From Bacteroides luhongzhouii (GTDB lineage: Bacteria; Bacteroidota; Bacteroidia; Bacteroidales; Bacteroidaceae), in assembly GCF_009193295.2 (NCBI RefSeq), contig NZ_CP059973.1:5580001-5644000 (forward strand): DNA of 64,000 bases, written 5' to 3'. Below, in pieces: positions 43,075-52,060 of the stretch. Made by a program: the position numbers and the translations under genes. Below the pieces are notes generated by a model that made no database searches, was not told the DNA's origin, and was given only the letters and a program-made list of their open reading frames with translations. Position 1 is the first letter of the stretch; each line of letters starts with the position of its first letter.

Positions 43075-45114
43075 CTATTGATCGTCCAATCTATAAAGTT
43101 CATATCCTCCCAATGCCAGTATGTAGGGCAGATTATAAATAACATCAGCGTCCTTCTCTAGCTCCTCGGGATGCTTTTGCAGTAGCTCGCTGAAAGGCAT
43201 AATAAGAGGATGTTGCAAAAATACTTTATCCTTCACCTTAGCACGTCTCCAGCCGGCCACTGTACGCTCGGCATTCCATCGGTACTTCTCCATGCGCACT
43301 AACAAATACAAAACTTGAGCTGGCAGTTCTTCATTGAACATAGATTCGGATATGCGTGTCGGTGAGCGGTCACTCCGTCTGATGCCGTAGCCCAGTGTGC
43401 GACAAAATACACTGTAGGCATCTAGTTGATAGCGGTTAGCCCAACGCAACGGCTCGCTTAGTTTATTCCACAGAAACTGCGCCTGATGGTTCATCAAAAT
43501 AAAGTCGGCAGAGTGGTTACCGTAGGATTCATACATCTTCTTCAATACCTCTTTTTGTTTGAGACTTTCATCAGCATAACAACAATCGTATAAATAGTTC
43601 ACATACAAAGCCAGTTTATCTTGCAAGATGTTTTTCTTTATTCCCCTGTCTACCATACCAAACACCTTGACATAGCGATAGCGTCCCTTCTCGTCGTCCA
43701 CCATCGACGACAAATCATTATTAAACTCCTGACGGATTAGCACACGACACTGATATTGATAAACTTCATGCGGTAAGTTGAGTCCTAATGAAAGACTCAA
43801 ATCTGGATCATGCACACAAATGGCCACTGTAAGCATACAATGTTTATTTTGTGCCCACTGCTGCAGGCGGGTACGCATAGCAGTACTGCAAATGTCGTCA
43901 TGGCAATATTCCACCTCAATATCATCTATTTGACTCTCTATATAGGGAAACTGAGCTTTGAAGTAGTCTTTCTGTGCTTCCATCTCGCGATCCACTAAAG
44001 TGATGCGGGTACGTATACGTTCATCCGCAGGCAGGCGGTCATCATAATTGGCATAATGGCAGATACGTAGTGCTTCGAGTAGCAACGAACGTCCCACTCG
44101 GTTGAATCCCACGATAACCAGATGCACATAGTCTTGACTGGTAGCACTCCAACTTCCATCAGGCTGTTGCGTTATGCTTATGGGGCGATAATCCAGCGGA
44201 TCATAACGCCTTTCACAATCGGCTGCGTAGAGGCTCCATAGCTGCCGGGCCAAATTTTCGTGGAGGTTAAAGGGGCGAAAGAAAATATTAGGTTTGCCTT
44301 CTATACTAAATACTTCGGGCGGCAAATTCATTTTCTGTATGTTAGAATATGAAGGGATGCTGTCGAACTGCACATACACAGGCATCATCTCGCCGCCGGA
44401 ACATTTACCACGCAGAGCACTCACCAAATGCACAATAGCTATATTCTTAGCATCACGTCCGTAACGTTCTTCATCTCCCAACACATACACCTCAATAGCA
44501 CTCGCTATGTTCAACCGCTGAAGTTCTTCAATCGACTCAATATTGCCAAAGTAAACAAGCACTTGCCGCTCTATCTCGATGGGGAGGGCCGACTGTATAC
44601 GATGGCGCACTGTTGCCGCCTCTATACCGCTCATCAGCAAGATGCGTGCTGAAGGACATTCGTTATACAGTTCACGTATCATATTGATAGACAACTCATT
44701 GAATCCTATCAACACATAATGATTTTTTATATTACGATAAGTCATCCGCCCTGTGTATACCACCCCTACACGCCGCTCTATAATATTAGAGATGGTAGAG
44801 ATAAGCACACCACCCAACAAAATGGATCCCGAAAAACTGATAAGTCCCACTAACATCCTGTTAGGCCAAGCAGTCTCTTCTATCTGGTTACCGGGATCTA
44901 CAAAGTTGTTGTACACCACCCAGAGCTTTTCTCCCCACTCCTCGTGTCCATGCAGTTGGATGGAAAAGAGCATCACGATAACAAAAAAGATAGCCAGCAC
45001 CGTAGCGATGGTAATGAGTAGCAGGGTGAGTTGTGATTTGATCCCCCCCGAAATAGTGCGATCCATGTACTCTTGTGAGAATATCTTCTTATAGTAGTTT
45101 ATAAAGCGGCTCAT
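43075..45114 (-). CDS. RCK-type ion channel of the CASTOR/POLLUX group with a C-terminal RyR domain
   Basis: 679 aa. Two membrane helices (about 29-52 and 87-110) flank a loop with FVDPGNQ at 71-77, which resembles the DxGN filter segment of CASTOR/POLLUX channels. A first TrkA/RCK-like Rossmann domain follows (about 131-215: KNHYVLIGFNELSINMIREL, VLVYFGNIESIEELQRLNI), then a second (about 329-450: VHLVIVGFNRVGRSLLLEAL). The last ~75 residues read RWNAERTVAGWRR, HPLIMPFSELLQ and EKDADVIYNLPYILALGGYEL. That is the conserved wording of prokaryotic RyR domains, proposed to bind nucleotide-type ligands. First gene of the four-gene operon, 66 bp after topB on the same strand. Confidence 0.8.
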   Translation of the reverse strand: MSRFINYYKKIFSQEYMDRTISGGIKSQLTLLLITIATVLAIFFVIVMLFSIQLHGHEEWGEKLWVVYNNFVDPGNQIEETAWPNRMLVGLISFSGSILLGGVLISTISNIIERRVGVVYTGRMTYRNIKNHYVLIGFNELSINMIRELYNECPSARILLMSGIEAATVRHRIQSALPIEIERQVLVYFGNIESIEELQRLNIASAIEVYVLGDEERYGRDAKNIAIVHLVSALRGKCSGGEMMPVYVQFDSIPSYSNIQKMNLPPEVFSIEGKPNIFFRPFNLHENLARQLWSLYAADCERRYDPLDYRPISITQQPDGSWSATSQDYVHLVIVGFNRVGRSLLLEALRICHYANYDDRLPADERIRTRITLVDREMEAQKDYFKAQFPYIESQIDDIEVEYCHDDICSTAMRTRLQQWAQNKHCMLTVAICVHDPDLSLSLGLNLPHEVYQYQCRVLIRQEFNNDLSSMVDDEKGRYRYVKVFGMVDRGIKKNILQDKLALYVNYLYDCCYADESLKQKEVLKKMYESYGNHSADFILMNHQAQFLWNKLSEPLRWANRYQLDAYSVFCRTLGYGIRRSDRSPTRISESMFNEELPAQVLYLLVRMEKYRWNAERTVAGWRRAKVKDKVFLQHPLIMPFSELLQKHPEELEKDADVIYNLPYILALGGYELYRLDDQ

Positions 45115-45180
45115 ATGAATAATTTATTGAAAACACAAAATAAATCAGTGAAAAACAATAGCAGGGTCACTTCTTTTCTA

Positions 45181-47355
45181 TCAGAAACTCTTTCGGAAAG
45201 TACATCCATTTCTCCATTCCGAACATCCGTAAGCAGTCTTCCCTTTAATGATGGTTCCTTTACCACAAAGCGGACAGAGTTGACCAACAAACGCATCTCC
45301 CCCACCTGTTGCAGAAGGAGTTGAAGCAGCCGTAGCCATCGGAGCCGGAGAACCGGGCGAATCGGTTTTCACTTCATTCGTCTTTTTTTCCGCCTTTGGT
45401 TTCTTTTCTTTCGGTGTACTCGGTTTTCGTTCACGCTTTTTAGATTCCTTCTTTTCTTTCTCTCCGGCTTTTGCAGCAACTGCATCCTGAATAGTAATAC
45501 GTCGATTCGTATTATCAGAAAGTACGCTCATCACGATTTCCGAAACCATCTGCTTCAGCTCTTCGAGAAACTGGCGGGCATCGTATGTTTTCTTTTCAAT
45601 CTCCCGCAACTTCTTTTCCCAGATCCCGGTCAGTTCTGCCGATTTCAGCAACTCTTCGTGGATGATCTGCACCAGTTCCACACCTGTCGAGGTAGCAATC
45701 AGATTCTTTCTTTCCTTACGGATATAATTTCGCTTAAACAACGTTTCAATAATAGCCGCACGGGTAGACGGACGACCGATGCCATTCTCTTTCAAGGCAT
45801 CACGAAGTTCATCATTGTCCACCAGTTTTCCGGCCGTTTCCATAGCACGAAGCAGTGTTGCTTCGGTATAAGGTCTGGGCGGCTGCGTCCATTTTTCATT
45901 CAGGTCCGGAATGTGAGGACCACTTTCGCCCTTCACAAAAGCAGGAAGTACATTTTCATCCTCTTCTTCTTTTTCTTCGGTAGGGTCTTTTACTTCCTTG
46001 GCAAACACGACACGCCATCCCGGTTCCAGAATTTGTTTTCCGGTTACCCGGAATTCTATCTTATCCACTTCTCCCATTACAGTAGTAGTAGAAATCTTAC
46101 AGTCCGGATAGAACACGGCTATAAAACGACGGGCTATCAGATCGTAGACACGGCGTTCCATATCCGTCAGGTTTTGAGCATAGACTCCGGTAGGGATAAT
46201 GGCATGGTGATCCGTCACCTTCGAGTTGTCAAATACCTTTTTTGATTTAGGAAGCGTGGTACCGGCTAACGGAGCTGTCAGCACCTCGTAATCACGGAGT
46301 CCTTTCAGGATAGCAGGACATTTCGGATAAATGTCATCACTCAAGAAAGTGGTATCGACACGCGGATAGGTGGCCACCTTCTTCTCATAAAGAGACTGAA
46401 TCAGTTTCAGTGTTTCATCGGCCGAATAAGCGAATTTTTTGTTGCATTCTACCTGAAGTGAGGTCAAGTCGAACAAACGTGGAGCAAACTCCCTCCCATC
46501 TTTCTTGCCTACACTGGTGACTACAAACGGAAGATTCTTAATGCGTTCTACCAGTGCCTCGCCTTCTTCCCGGTTGGCAATAGGGTCGATGCCCGGATTA
46601 TCTATTTTCTTTTTTCCACCATTCTTTTCCTCTTCCGCAGCTATTTCTTCATCACTTTTGCGGATGAGTGCAGAGAAAGTAGTATCCCGGTAATTGGTTT
46701 TCAACTCCCAGTATTGTTTGGGTTCAAAATTGGCTATTTCCAATTGACGGTTGACAATCAATGCCAGAGTCGGTGTCTGTACACGACCGATAGAGAGTAC
46801 CTGTTTATTTTGACCGTATTTAATAGTATAAAGACGGGTAGCATTCATTCCCAGCAACCAATCACCCATCGCACGGGAAAGACCGGCTTCATAGAGTGAT
46901 TGGAAATCCGTCTGGTCTTTCAGTTTGGCAAATCCTTCCCGGATGGCTTCTTCTGTCAATGAAGAAATCCACAGACGCTTCACCGGACAGCGTGCACCGG
47001 CTTTCTGCATCACCCAGCGCTGAATCAATTCTCCTTCTTGCCCGGCATCACCGCAGTTGATGATTTCATCCGCGTTCTGCATCAGCCCCTCGATAATGTG
47101 GAATTGTTTTTCGTAGGTAGGATTCTCTATCAGCTTGATGCCGAAACGTGGAGGAATCATCGGCAGACTACCTAAATTCCATGATTTCCAGTTAGGCGTG
47201 TATTCATGTGGCTCCTTCAGGGTACAAAGATGCCCGAATGTCCAGGTCACCTGGTATCCGTTTCCTTCTATATATCCTTCTTTTCTGGTATGAGCACCGA
47301 GTACTTCGGCTATATCACGTGCTACAGACGGCTTTTCGGCTATGCAAACTATCAT
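45181..47355 (-). CDS. topB: DNA topoisomerase III
   Basis: 724 aa. Type IA topoisomerase: the Toprim domain starts at residue 1 (MIVCIAEKPSVARDIAEVLG, with NCGDAGQEGELIQRWV for the DxD/E part), SIGRVQTPTLALIV follows, and the active-site Tyr is in VATYPRVDTTFLS. GIGRPSTRAAIIETLFKR is in the core. After a Lys/Glu-rich linker the end holds a zinc-finger-like LCPLCGKGTIIKGKTAYGCS...GC. It decatenates DNA and resolves recombination intermediates. Plasmid- and ICE-borne TopB copies exist in Bacteroides, but this one sits in an ordinary context with its own promoter box. It has 122 bp divergent spacing to the next gene. Confidence 0.93.
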   Translation of the reverse strand: MIVCIAEKPSVARDIAEVLGAHTRKEGYIEGNGYQVTWTFGHLCTLKEPHEYTPNWKSWNLGSLPMIPPRFGIKLIENPTYEKQFHIIEGLMQNADEIINCGDAGQEGELIQRWVMQKAGARCPVKRLWISSLTEEAIREGFAKLKDQTDFQSLYEAGLSRAMGDWLLGMNATRLYTIKYGQNKQVLSIGRVQTPTLALIVNRQLEIANFEPKQYWELKTNYRDTTFSALIRKSDEEIAAEEEKNGGKKKIDNPGIDPIANREEGEALVERIKNLPFVVTSVGKKDGREFAPRLFDLTSLQVECNKKFAYSADETLKLIQSLYEKKVATYPRVDTTFLSDDIYPKCPAILKGLRDYEVLTAPLAGTTLPKSKKVFDNSKVTDHHAIIPTGVYAQNLTDMERRVYDLIARRFIAVFYPDCKISTTTVMGEVDKIEFRVTGKQILEPGWRVVFAKEVKDPTEEKEEEDENVLPAFVKGESGPHIPDLNEKWTQPPRPYTEATLLRAMETAGKLVDNDELRDALKENGIGRPSTRAAIIETLFKRNYIRKERKNLIATSTGVELVQIIHEELLKSAELTGIWEKKLREIEKKTYDARQFLEELKQMVSEIVMSVLSDNTNRRITIQDAVAAKAGEKEKKESKKRERKPSTPKEKKPKAEKKTNEVKTDSPGSPAPMATAASTPSATGGGDAFVGQLCPLCGKGTIIKGKTAYGCSEWRNGCTFRKSF

Positions 47356-47387
47356 TTTTTCTCTTCTTGTTTTATATTATCAGCCTA

Positions 47388-47395
47388 CAAAGTTA
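47388..47395 (-). promoter_or_regulatory. Promoter -7 box for topB
   Basis: TAACTTTG on the minus strand fits TAnnTTTG, 33 bp upstream of the topB start. Confidence 0.5.
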
Positions 47396-47437
47396 CACGA
47401 ATATTTGTCTAAAAGAACAATATCCCACAGAATATGT

Positions 47438-47445
47438 TACCTTTG
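47438..47445 (+). promoter_or_regulatory. Promoter -7 box for the AAA-ATPase/nuclease gene
   Basis: TACCTTTG fits TAnnTTTG, 33 bp upstream of the ATG at 47478. Confidence 0.5.
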
Positions 47446-47477
47446 CAAGAGTAGAATTCTTATAACAAAGAACAAGT

Positions 47478-49040
47478 ATGATTGATTTAAACCGCAAATT
47501 ACCCATCGGGATACAAACTTTCGAGAAAATTCGCAAAGGAAATTATCTGTATGTAGATAAAACTGCTCTTGTCGGAAAAATGGTATCAACAAGCATCCCC
47601 TATTTCCTTAGCCGTCCCCGACGCTTCGGAAAAAGCCTGCTGATTTCCACTTTCGAGGCTTACTTTTTGGGACGTAAAGACTTGTTCGAAGGACTAGCCA
47701 TCTCACAAATGGAAGTTGACTGGCAAGTCTATCCGGTTTTTCATATTGACCTGAATGCACGCAAGTATGATTCTCCGGCAGATTTGACAGCGATGCTCAA
47801 CCAACATCTGGAGAAATGGGAAGCAATCTACGGAACCGAAAAACAAGATCGACAACCGGAAGAACGATTCGCCTATATTATAGAGCGTGCATGCGTGCAA
47901 AGCGGGAAACAAGTAGTCGTATTAGTAGACGAATATGACAAACCTCTGTTACAGGCTTTGGACAATCTGCCTTTGTTTGAAGAATACCGTAAAATGCTAA
48001 AAGCATTCTATGGAGTACTAAAAAGCACTGACCGCTATCTGCGTTTCGTCTTTCTGACAGGTGTTACCAAATTCTCACAAGTCAGTGTATTCAGTGATTT
48101 AAACCAACTGAATGACATCAGCATGAAACCGCCTTATGCCACCATTTGCGGCATCACCAAGCAAGAACTGACAGATACATTCACCCCGGAATTGGATAAG
48201 CTAGCCTCATACAACCGGATGACACCGGAAGATACAATCCATAAGATGACTGCACTGTATGACGGGTATCATTTCTGTGAATATGCAGAAGGTGTGTTCA
48301 ATCCGTTCAGTGTATTGAATGTGTTCGACGGATATAAATTTGAGAATTACTGGTTTCAGACAGGAACTCCTACTTTCCTTGTCAAGATGCTGATGGATAG
48401 TAACTATGACCTGCGGACGCTCATTGACGGAGTGGAAGCAAACGCAGCGTCATTCAACGAATACCGGGCAGAAAGCAGGAACCCTATTCCGCTGATTTAT
48501 CAAAGCGGGTATCTGACAATTAAAGAATACGACCCTCGTTTCAAGACTTATCAACTTGCTTTTCCCAATGATGAAGTGAGATATGGCTTTATGAATTTCC
48601 TTCTACCATTCTACTCTAATATTCCCGATAATGAGCAAGATTTCTATATTGGCAAATTTGTCCATGAGTTGGAAAGTGGCAATATCAATGCCTTTCTAAC
48701 CCGTCTTCAAGCCTTCTTTGCCGATATACCTTACGAACTGAATGACCAGACAGAGCGACATTACCAGACTGTTTTCTATCTGATATTCAAACTCATGGGA
48801 CAGTTCACACAAGCAGAGGTACGCAGTGCAAAAGGACGGGCCGATGCAGTTGTCAAAACACCGAAGTATATTTATGTGTTCGAATTCAAGCTGAATGGCA
48901 CAGCCGAGCAGGCATTACAGCAAATCGAAGATAAAGGGTATCTTATCCCTTATCAGGCAGATGAACGGGAAGTCAAAAAGGTGGGAGTAGAATTCAGTAC
49001 TGACACACGAAATGTCAGTCGATGGCTACCCGAGGAATAA
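47478..49040 (+). CDS. AAA-ATPase-like protein with C-terminal PD-(D/E)XK nuclease domain
   Basis: 520 aa. N-terminal AAA-ATPase-like domain (PF09820 type): YLYVDKTALVGKM, then a variant P-loop SRPRRFGKSLLIST at about residue 46, and the Walker B-like VVLVDEYDKPLLQAL. The C-terminus carries a PD-(D/E)XK (DUF1703) core: KGRADAVVKTPKYIYVFEFKL, with the Asp and the Glu-x-Lys of the active site. This family is greatly expanded in Bacteroides; its function is not established and mobile or defence roles are proposed. It is transcribed from its own promoter and converges on a second member of the same family 47 bp away. Confidence 0.85.
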   Translation: MIDLNRKLPIGIQTFEKIRKGNYLYVDKTALVGKMVSTSIPYFLSRPRRFGKSLLISTFEAYFLGRKDLFEGLAISQMEVDWQVYPVFHIDLNARKYDSPADLTAMLNQHLEKWEAIYGTEKQDRQPEERFAYIIERACVQSGKQVVVLVDEYDKPLLQALDNLPLFEEYRKMLKAFYGVLKSTDRYLRFVFLTGVTKFSQVSVFSDLNQLNDISMKPPYATICGITKQELTDTFTPELDKLASYNRMTPEDTIHKMTALYDGYHFCEYAEGVFNPFSVLNVFDGYKFENYWFQTGTPTFLVKMLMDSNYDLRTLIDGVEANAASFNEYRAESRNPIPLIYQSGYLTIKEYDPRFKTYQLAFPNDEVRYGFMNFLLPFYSNIPDNEQDFYIGKFVHELESGNINAFLTRLQAFFADIPYELNDQTERHYQTVFYLIFKLMGQFTQAEVRSAKGRADAVVKTPKYIYVFEFKLNGTAEQALQQIEDKGYLIPYQADEREVKKVGVEFSTDTRNVSRWLPEE

Positions 49041-49087
49041 GAAAGTATAATTACTTCTTCCTCATATTTATCGACAAATGATTCCTA

Positions 49088-50806
49088 CTACACTTCCCAG
49101 CACTTCCATCCCTTGTTGGCACAGATATACACCACATACGAGCGGACATGATAATTGGGAAATTTCCTTTTCGTGTCTTCTGCATAGCCTTTCACCTGCT
49201 CCACGTGTTCGGCCAGCGGTTCGGTTAGGGCCAGCATCCGGTCAGCGTCTTTGGCATGATAGTATTTGAATTCCACCACACGGTCGTCTGTATAATAATC
49301 CGTGCCGGGGATGCCGGTCATTTCGAAATCCGAACGGCCTACGGAGTTGTTCTGCTCGATGGCAAAGGTATAGCAACGACTCAAATAGCGGGAGACGAGC
49401 TCGTAAAAAGAACAACGGATGAAGTTCTCATTAATCTTATCAAAGACCTGTGCGGGGAATTGTCCCAAGTATTGTTCGAAATAGTTTTGGACGAGGGGTT
49501 CGAGACTACGGTTGGAATCATACAGCTCGTAAACCGGGACGTAGCGGCTGGCGTTGCCTTCAATCTTGTTCAGTTGGTTGTAATAATCCATGTAGATGCT
49601 GCGCATAGTCATGTTGGGGAGTACCATGCGGTAAGCACTCTTCAAGGTGGTCATGCCCAGGTAGAACAGGCTGACAGGATAGAATTCTTTCTCGAAGAAC
49701 TTCTTTTTGTTGAACTTACTGGACAAGTCGGTAACGTTGTAGGACAGTTCATCGTCTATCACCAGGGCATCGAGCATTTCTTTGGCATTGGTAAGCGAAA
49801 GAGTCAGGCGACGAATCCAGTTGATGTCCGTACGCAGGTTCTCATCGATCAGTTCGGACGGAATGCTTCCGGCATTAGCAGCAAATTTCTTAAGGAAATA
49901 GGTCAGAATAGTAGAGTTAAAAAGACGCTCACCACTGGGGCTGAAACGATAACCGTCGTAGTTACTCACAATAAGTTGCCAGATTTCCTCGAAACGTTCT
50001 TCGCTTGCACCGGGAGTATATTTATCAAGTACATAGCGCAAGTATGTCTTCGTTTCTTCATAGGTGAAACCGAGCATATTGAGGAAAGACGGTTCGAGGG
50101 TGAGGATTTCCGCAATGTTGTATCCGCTAGTCAGGTCGTCCATAGTAACCGGCAATACGCCTGTGCAGAAACAAGTGCGGATAGTACCTTCGCCTATGCC
50201 TTTTTTAATTACTTTAAAGAAGGTACGAAGAAAACTGTCGCTGGTGGTTACCTTTTCATAAAGCGGATCATTATAAGAAGTAAGCAATTGATTGGTGAAG
50301 TTATCATATTCGTCAATCAGGATATAGGCTTTGGGAAGTCCGTACAAACGGATATAGGAAAGAGCTTCCTCAAGCATTTGGGCAGCATTTCCGCGATTGG
50401 TAAATTGGAAATCACCAAACAAATCACGATTATGCTCCACCATTATTTCTACAGGGCTGCAATTCAAGGCGTCAAAGTTCTGTGCCAGTCCTTGCATATC
50501 ATTCGCCATCACCATAGCCGAGAAGTCATAACGAATCACCATATATTGATTATGCTCTTCTGTAGGATGTTCGCCAATCCAAGTGCCGCCGAAGAGTTCT
50601 TCAAAACGATTCGCTTTCGTACGGTCGTAGTAGTGAGCCAGCGTAGAGATAAGCAGACTTTTCCCGAAACGGCGGGGACGGAGAAAGACGGGAGCATTAT
50701 AGTCTTCAAGCTTCGGAATGTAATTTGTCTTATCGACATAATAAAAGCCACGTTCGCGAAGGTCTGCGAAATCTGCCACTGCATAAGGAATCGTTATTCT
50801 TGCCAT
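49088..50806 (-). CDS. AAA-ATPase-like protein with C-terminal PD-(D/E)XK nuclease domain, second member
   Basis: 572 aa. Same architecture as its convergent neighbour but clearly a different subfamily: FYYVDKTNYIPKLED, P-loop variant LRPRRFGKSLLISTLAHYY, Walker B-like AYILIDEYDNFTNQLL. The C-terminal nuclease core is GRSDFEMTG and DDRVVEFKYYHAKDADR. It shares the rare RRFGKS in place of the standard GxxxxGKS. A 519-codon frame on the opposite strand is a shadow of this gene. Upstream is a complex set of inverted repeats (50970-51051). Function unknown, as for the family. Confidence 0.85.
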   Translation of the reverse strand: MARITIPYAVADFADLRERGFYYVDKTNYIPKLEDYNAPVFLRPRRFGKSLLISTLAHYYDRTKANRFEELFGGTWIGEHPTEEHNQYMVIRYDFSAMVMANDMQGLAQNFDALNCSPVEIMVEHNRDLFGDFQFTNRGNAAQMLEEALSYIRLYGLPKAYILIDEYDNFTNQLLTSYNDPLYEKVTTSDSFLRTFFKVIKKGIGEGTIRTCFCTGVLPVTMDDLTSGYNIAEILTLEPSFLNMLGFTYEETKTYLRYVLDKYTPGASEERFEEIWQLIVSNYDGYRFSPSGERLFNSTILTYFLKKFAANAGSIPSELIDENLRTDINWIRRLTLSLTNAKEMLDALVIDDELSYNVTDLSSKFNKKKFFEKEFYPVSLFYLGMTTLKSAYRMVLPNMTMRSIYMDYYNQLNKIEGNASRYVPVYELYDSNRSLEPLVQNYFEQYLGQFPAQVFDKINENFIRCSFYELVSRYLSRCYTFAIEQNNSVGRSDFEMTGIPGTDYYTDDRVVEFKYYHAKDADRMLALTEPLAEHVEQVKGYAEDTKRKFPNYHVRSYVVYICANKGWKCWEV

Positions 50807-50969
50807 AATCTTTAATATTTTCTTTCGGTAGAGACAAAAGTACTAATAAATTAGTACTATAAACAAATATAGTACAAAAAAGATAGCTAAACACCAAACT
50901 CAAATATGGTTATATTCGTAAGTATTTGATAAAAAAGAGAGCAAAACAAGAAAAAATATCAGAGTTATG

Positions 50970-51051
50970 CACGCATCATGTATAGCCCTATACACGAAGG
51001 CTGCACAACTCTATACATGATGCGTGTATAGAGCTATGCAGCCTCTCTGCA
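50970..51051. repeat. Nested and crossing inverted repeats built from TGTATAG/CTATACA
   Basis: Within 82 bp there are several exact dyads. CACGCATCATGTATAG (50970-50985) pairs with 51011-51026. CTATACACG (50988-50996) pairs with 51023-51031. AGGCTGCA (50998-51005) pairs with 51037-51044. CTCTATAC (51009-51016) pairs with 51026-51033. The heptamer TGTATAG occurs four times in both orientations. The pairings cross, so they are alternatives, or a pseudoknot if transcribed. The region separates the AAA-ATPase gene start from the DUF4469 gene end. Function unknown. Confidence 0.75.
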
Positions 51052-51093
51052 TAAACCGGGCGGGGTGTTGCTACATCCGGCCAAGAGAACATT

Positions 51094-51861
51094 TTATTCT
51101 GCAGGATCGGGAGCTTCTCCGCTTCCTCCGCCGCTTCCACCAGAGCCGGAGCCGCCTCCCGCATCGGGTTTCTTGCCGACATAGAAAGTAGCGATAGCGG
51201 TTCGGGGTGTTTTCAAGAGCGTGCTTCCTGCATACTGAGTAGTGACGGTGAGGGTATATTCGCCATCAGCCAGCCCGGCAGGAACAATGAATGTGAGTTG
51301 CGACGGGTTGTTGACGACCAGCATATTGAGGTCGACCGGTGTGGTTTGTTCCTTACTGTCGGAGATAGTGATTCCGACGGAAGAATCCGTACCTGCAATT
51401 TTCAACATACGGCCGTTGACCGTGAACGGACGGCCTGCAGTGGCGGTGGCAGGTGAGAATCCGGCAACGTACATCACGTTTTGGCGTTCGCCCAGAATAC
51501 TGATAGAGGTTTGGGCGATAGCTTCACGCAGTTCTTTGTCTTGGGTGAAAGAAACGTAGACGGAGTTCTTTTCGGGATTCCATCTTCCGCCATCGATAAC
51601 GCCGCGGAGTTGTGCTACGGCGTGGTAAAGACCGGTGTTGACACTATATCCACTAAGGATGAGATCGCCTACCACACGGTTGTAGAGCTTCACGACGTGC
51701 TCGATGGTTTCGGGACGGAGCCCGGTGTCCTCCTTGTGCATCTCGTTGAGGATGTCCTGCAACGAAAGATTACCGGACGATTCGAGCTGACCGATCTTAT
51801 CGTCTTTGTTGTCGACGGTTACAGTGTTGTCGACTAACCAGATTTTCAATACATTCTTCAT
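51094..51861 (-). CDS. HU-like DNA-binding domain protein with DUF4469 Ig-like C-terminus
   Basis: 255 aa. Residues 1-125 resemble the atypical HU-type DNA-binding domain found in Bacteroides (LSLQDILNEMH, RPETIEHVVKLYNRVVGDLILSGYSVNTGLYHAVAQLRG). Residues about 130-230 form an Ig-like/TIG fold of the DUF4469 type (GFSPATATAGRPFTVNGRMLKIAG, LADGEYTLTVTTQYA). The tail is a Gly/Ser run ending EAPDPAE. No signal peptide, so it is cytoplasmic. From what I recall, these proteins are common in small Bacteroides islands with VirE-like primase genes. None is present here. Its role is unknown. Confidence 0.78.
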   Translation of the reverse strand: MKNVLKIWLVDNTVTVDNKDDKIGQLESSGNLSLQDILNEMHKEDTGLRPETIEHVVKLYNRVVGDLILSGYSVNTGLYHAVAQLRGVIDGGRWNPEKNSVYVSFTQDKELREAIAQTSISILGERQNVMYVAGFSPATATAGRPFTVNGRMLKIAGTDSSVGITISDSKEQTTPVDLNMLVVNNPSQLTFIVPAGLADGEYTLTVTTQYAGSTLLKTPRTAIATFYVGKKPDAGGGSGSGGSGGGSGEAPDPAE

Positions 51862-52060
51862 TATTCAATTTATTAGTAAAAAAGTTATTTTGTTGTATTC
51901 AACTATAAACTACGGACATATTCGACATCAGCCAGTCCGAAATGACTGACAACTGTTTGATTACTCATTCTGATGTACTACTTTATTATCAAAAGAATAA
52001 ATAATAGCCCCCAGAAAAGCTTTATGGATTCTCGATATGGAGAATTAGCATTTTAGGCTG

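Noticed and set aside
45111..45305. 64-codon frame overlapping the topB end
   Set aside because: Shadow of the topoisomerase zinc-finger coding region in another frame.
49256..50815. 519-codon open frame on the plus strand
   Set aside because: It is the antisense shadow of the AAA-ATPase gene at 49088-50806, which has clear P-loop and nuclease motifs; the plus-strand product shows no family features.
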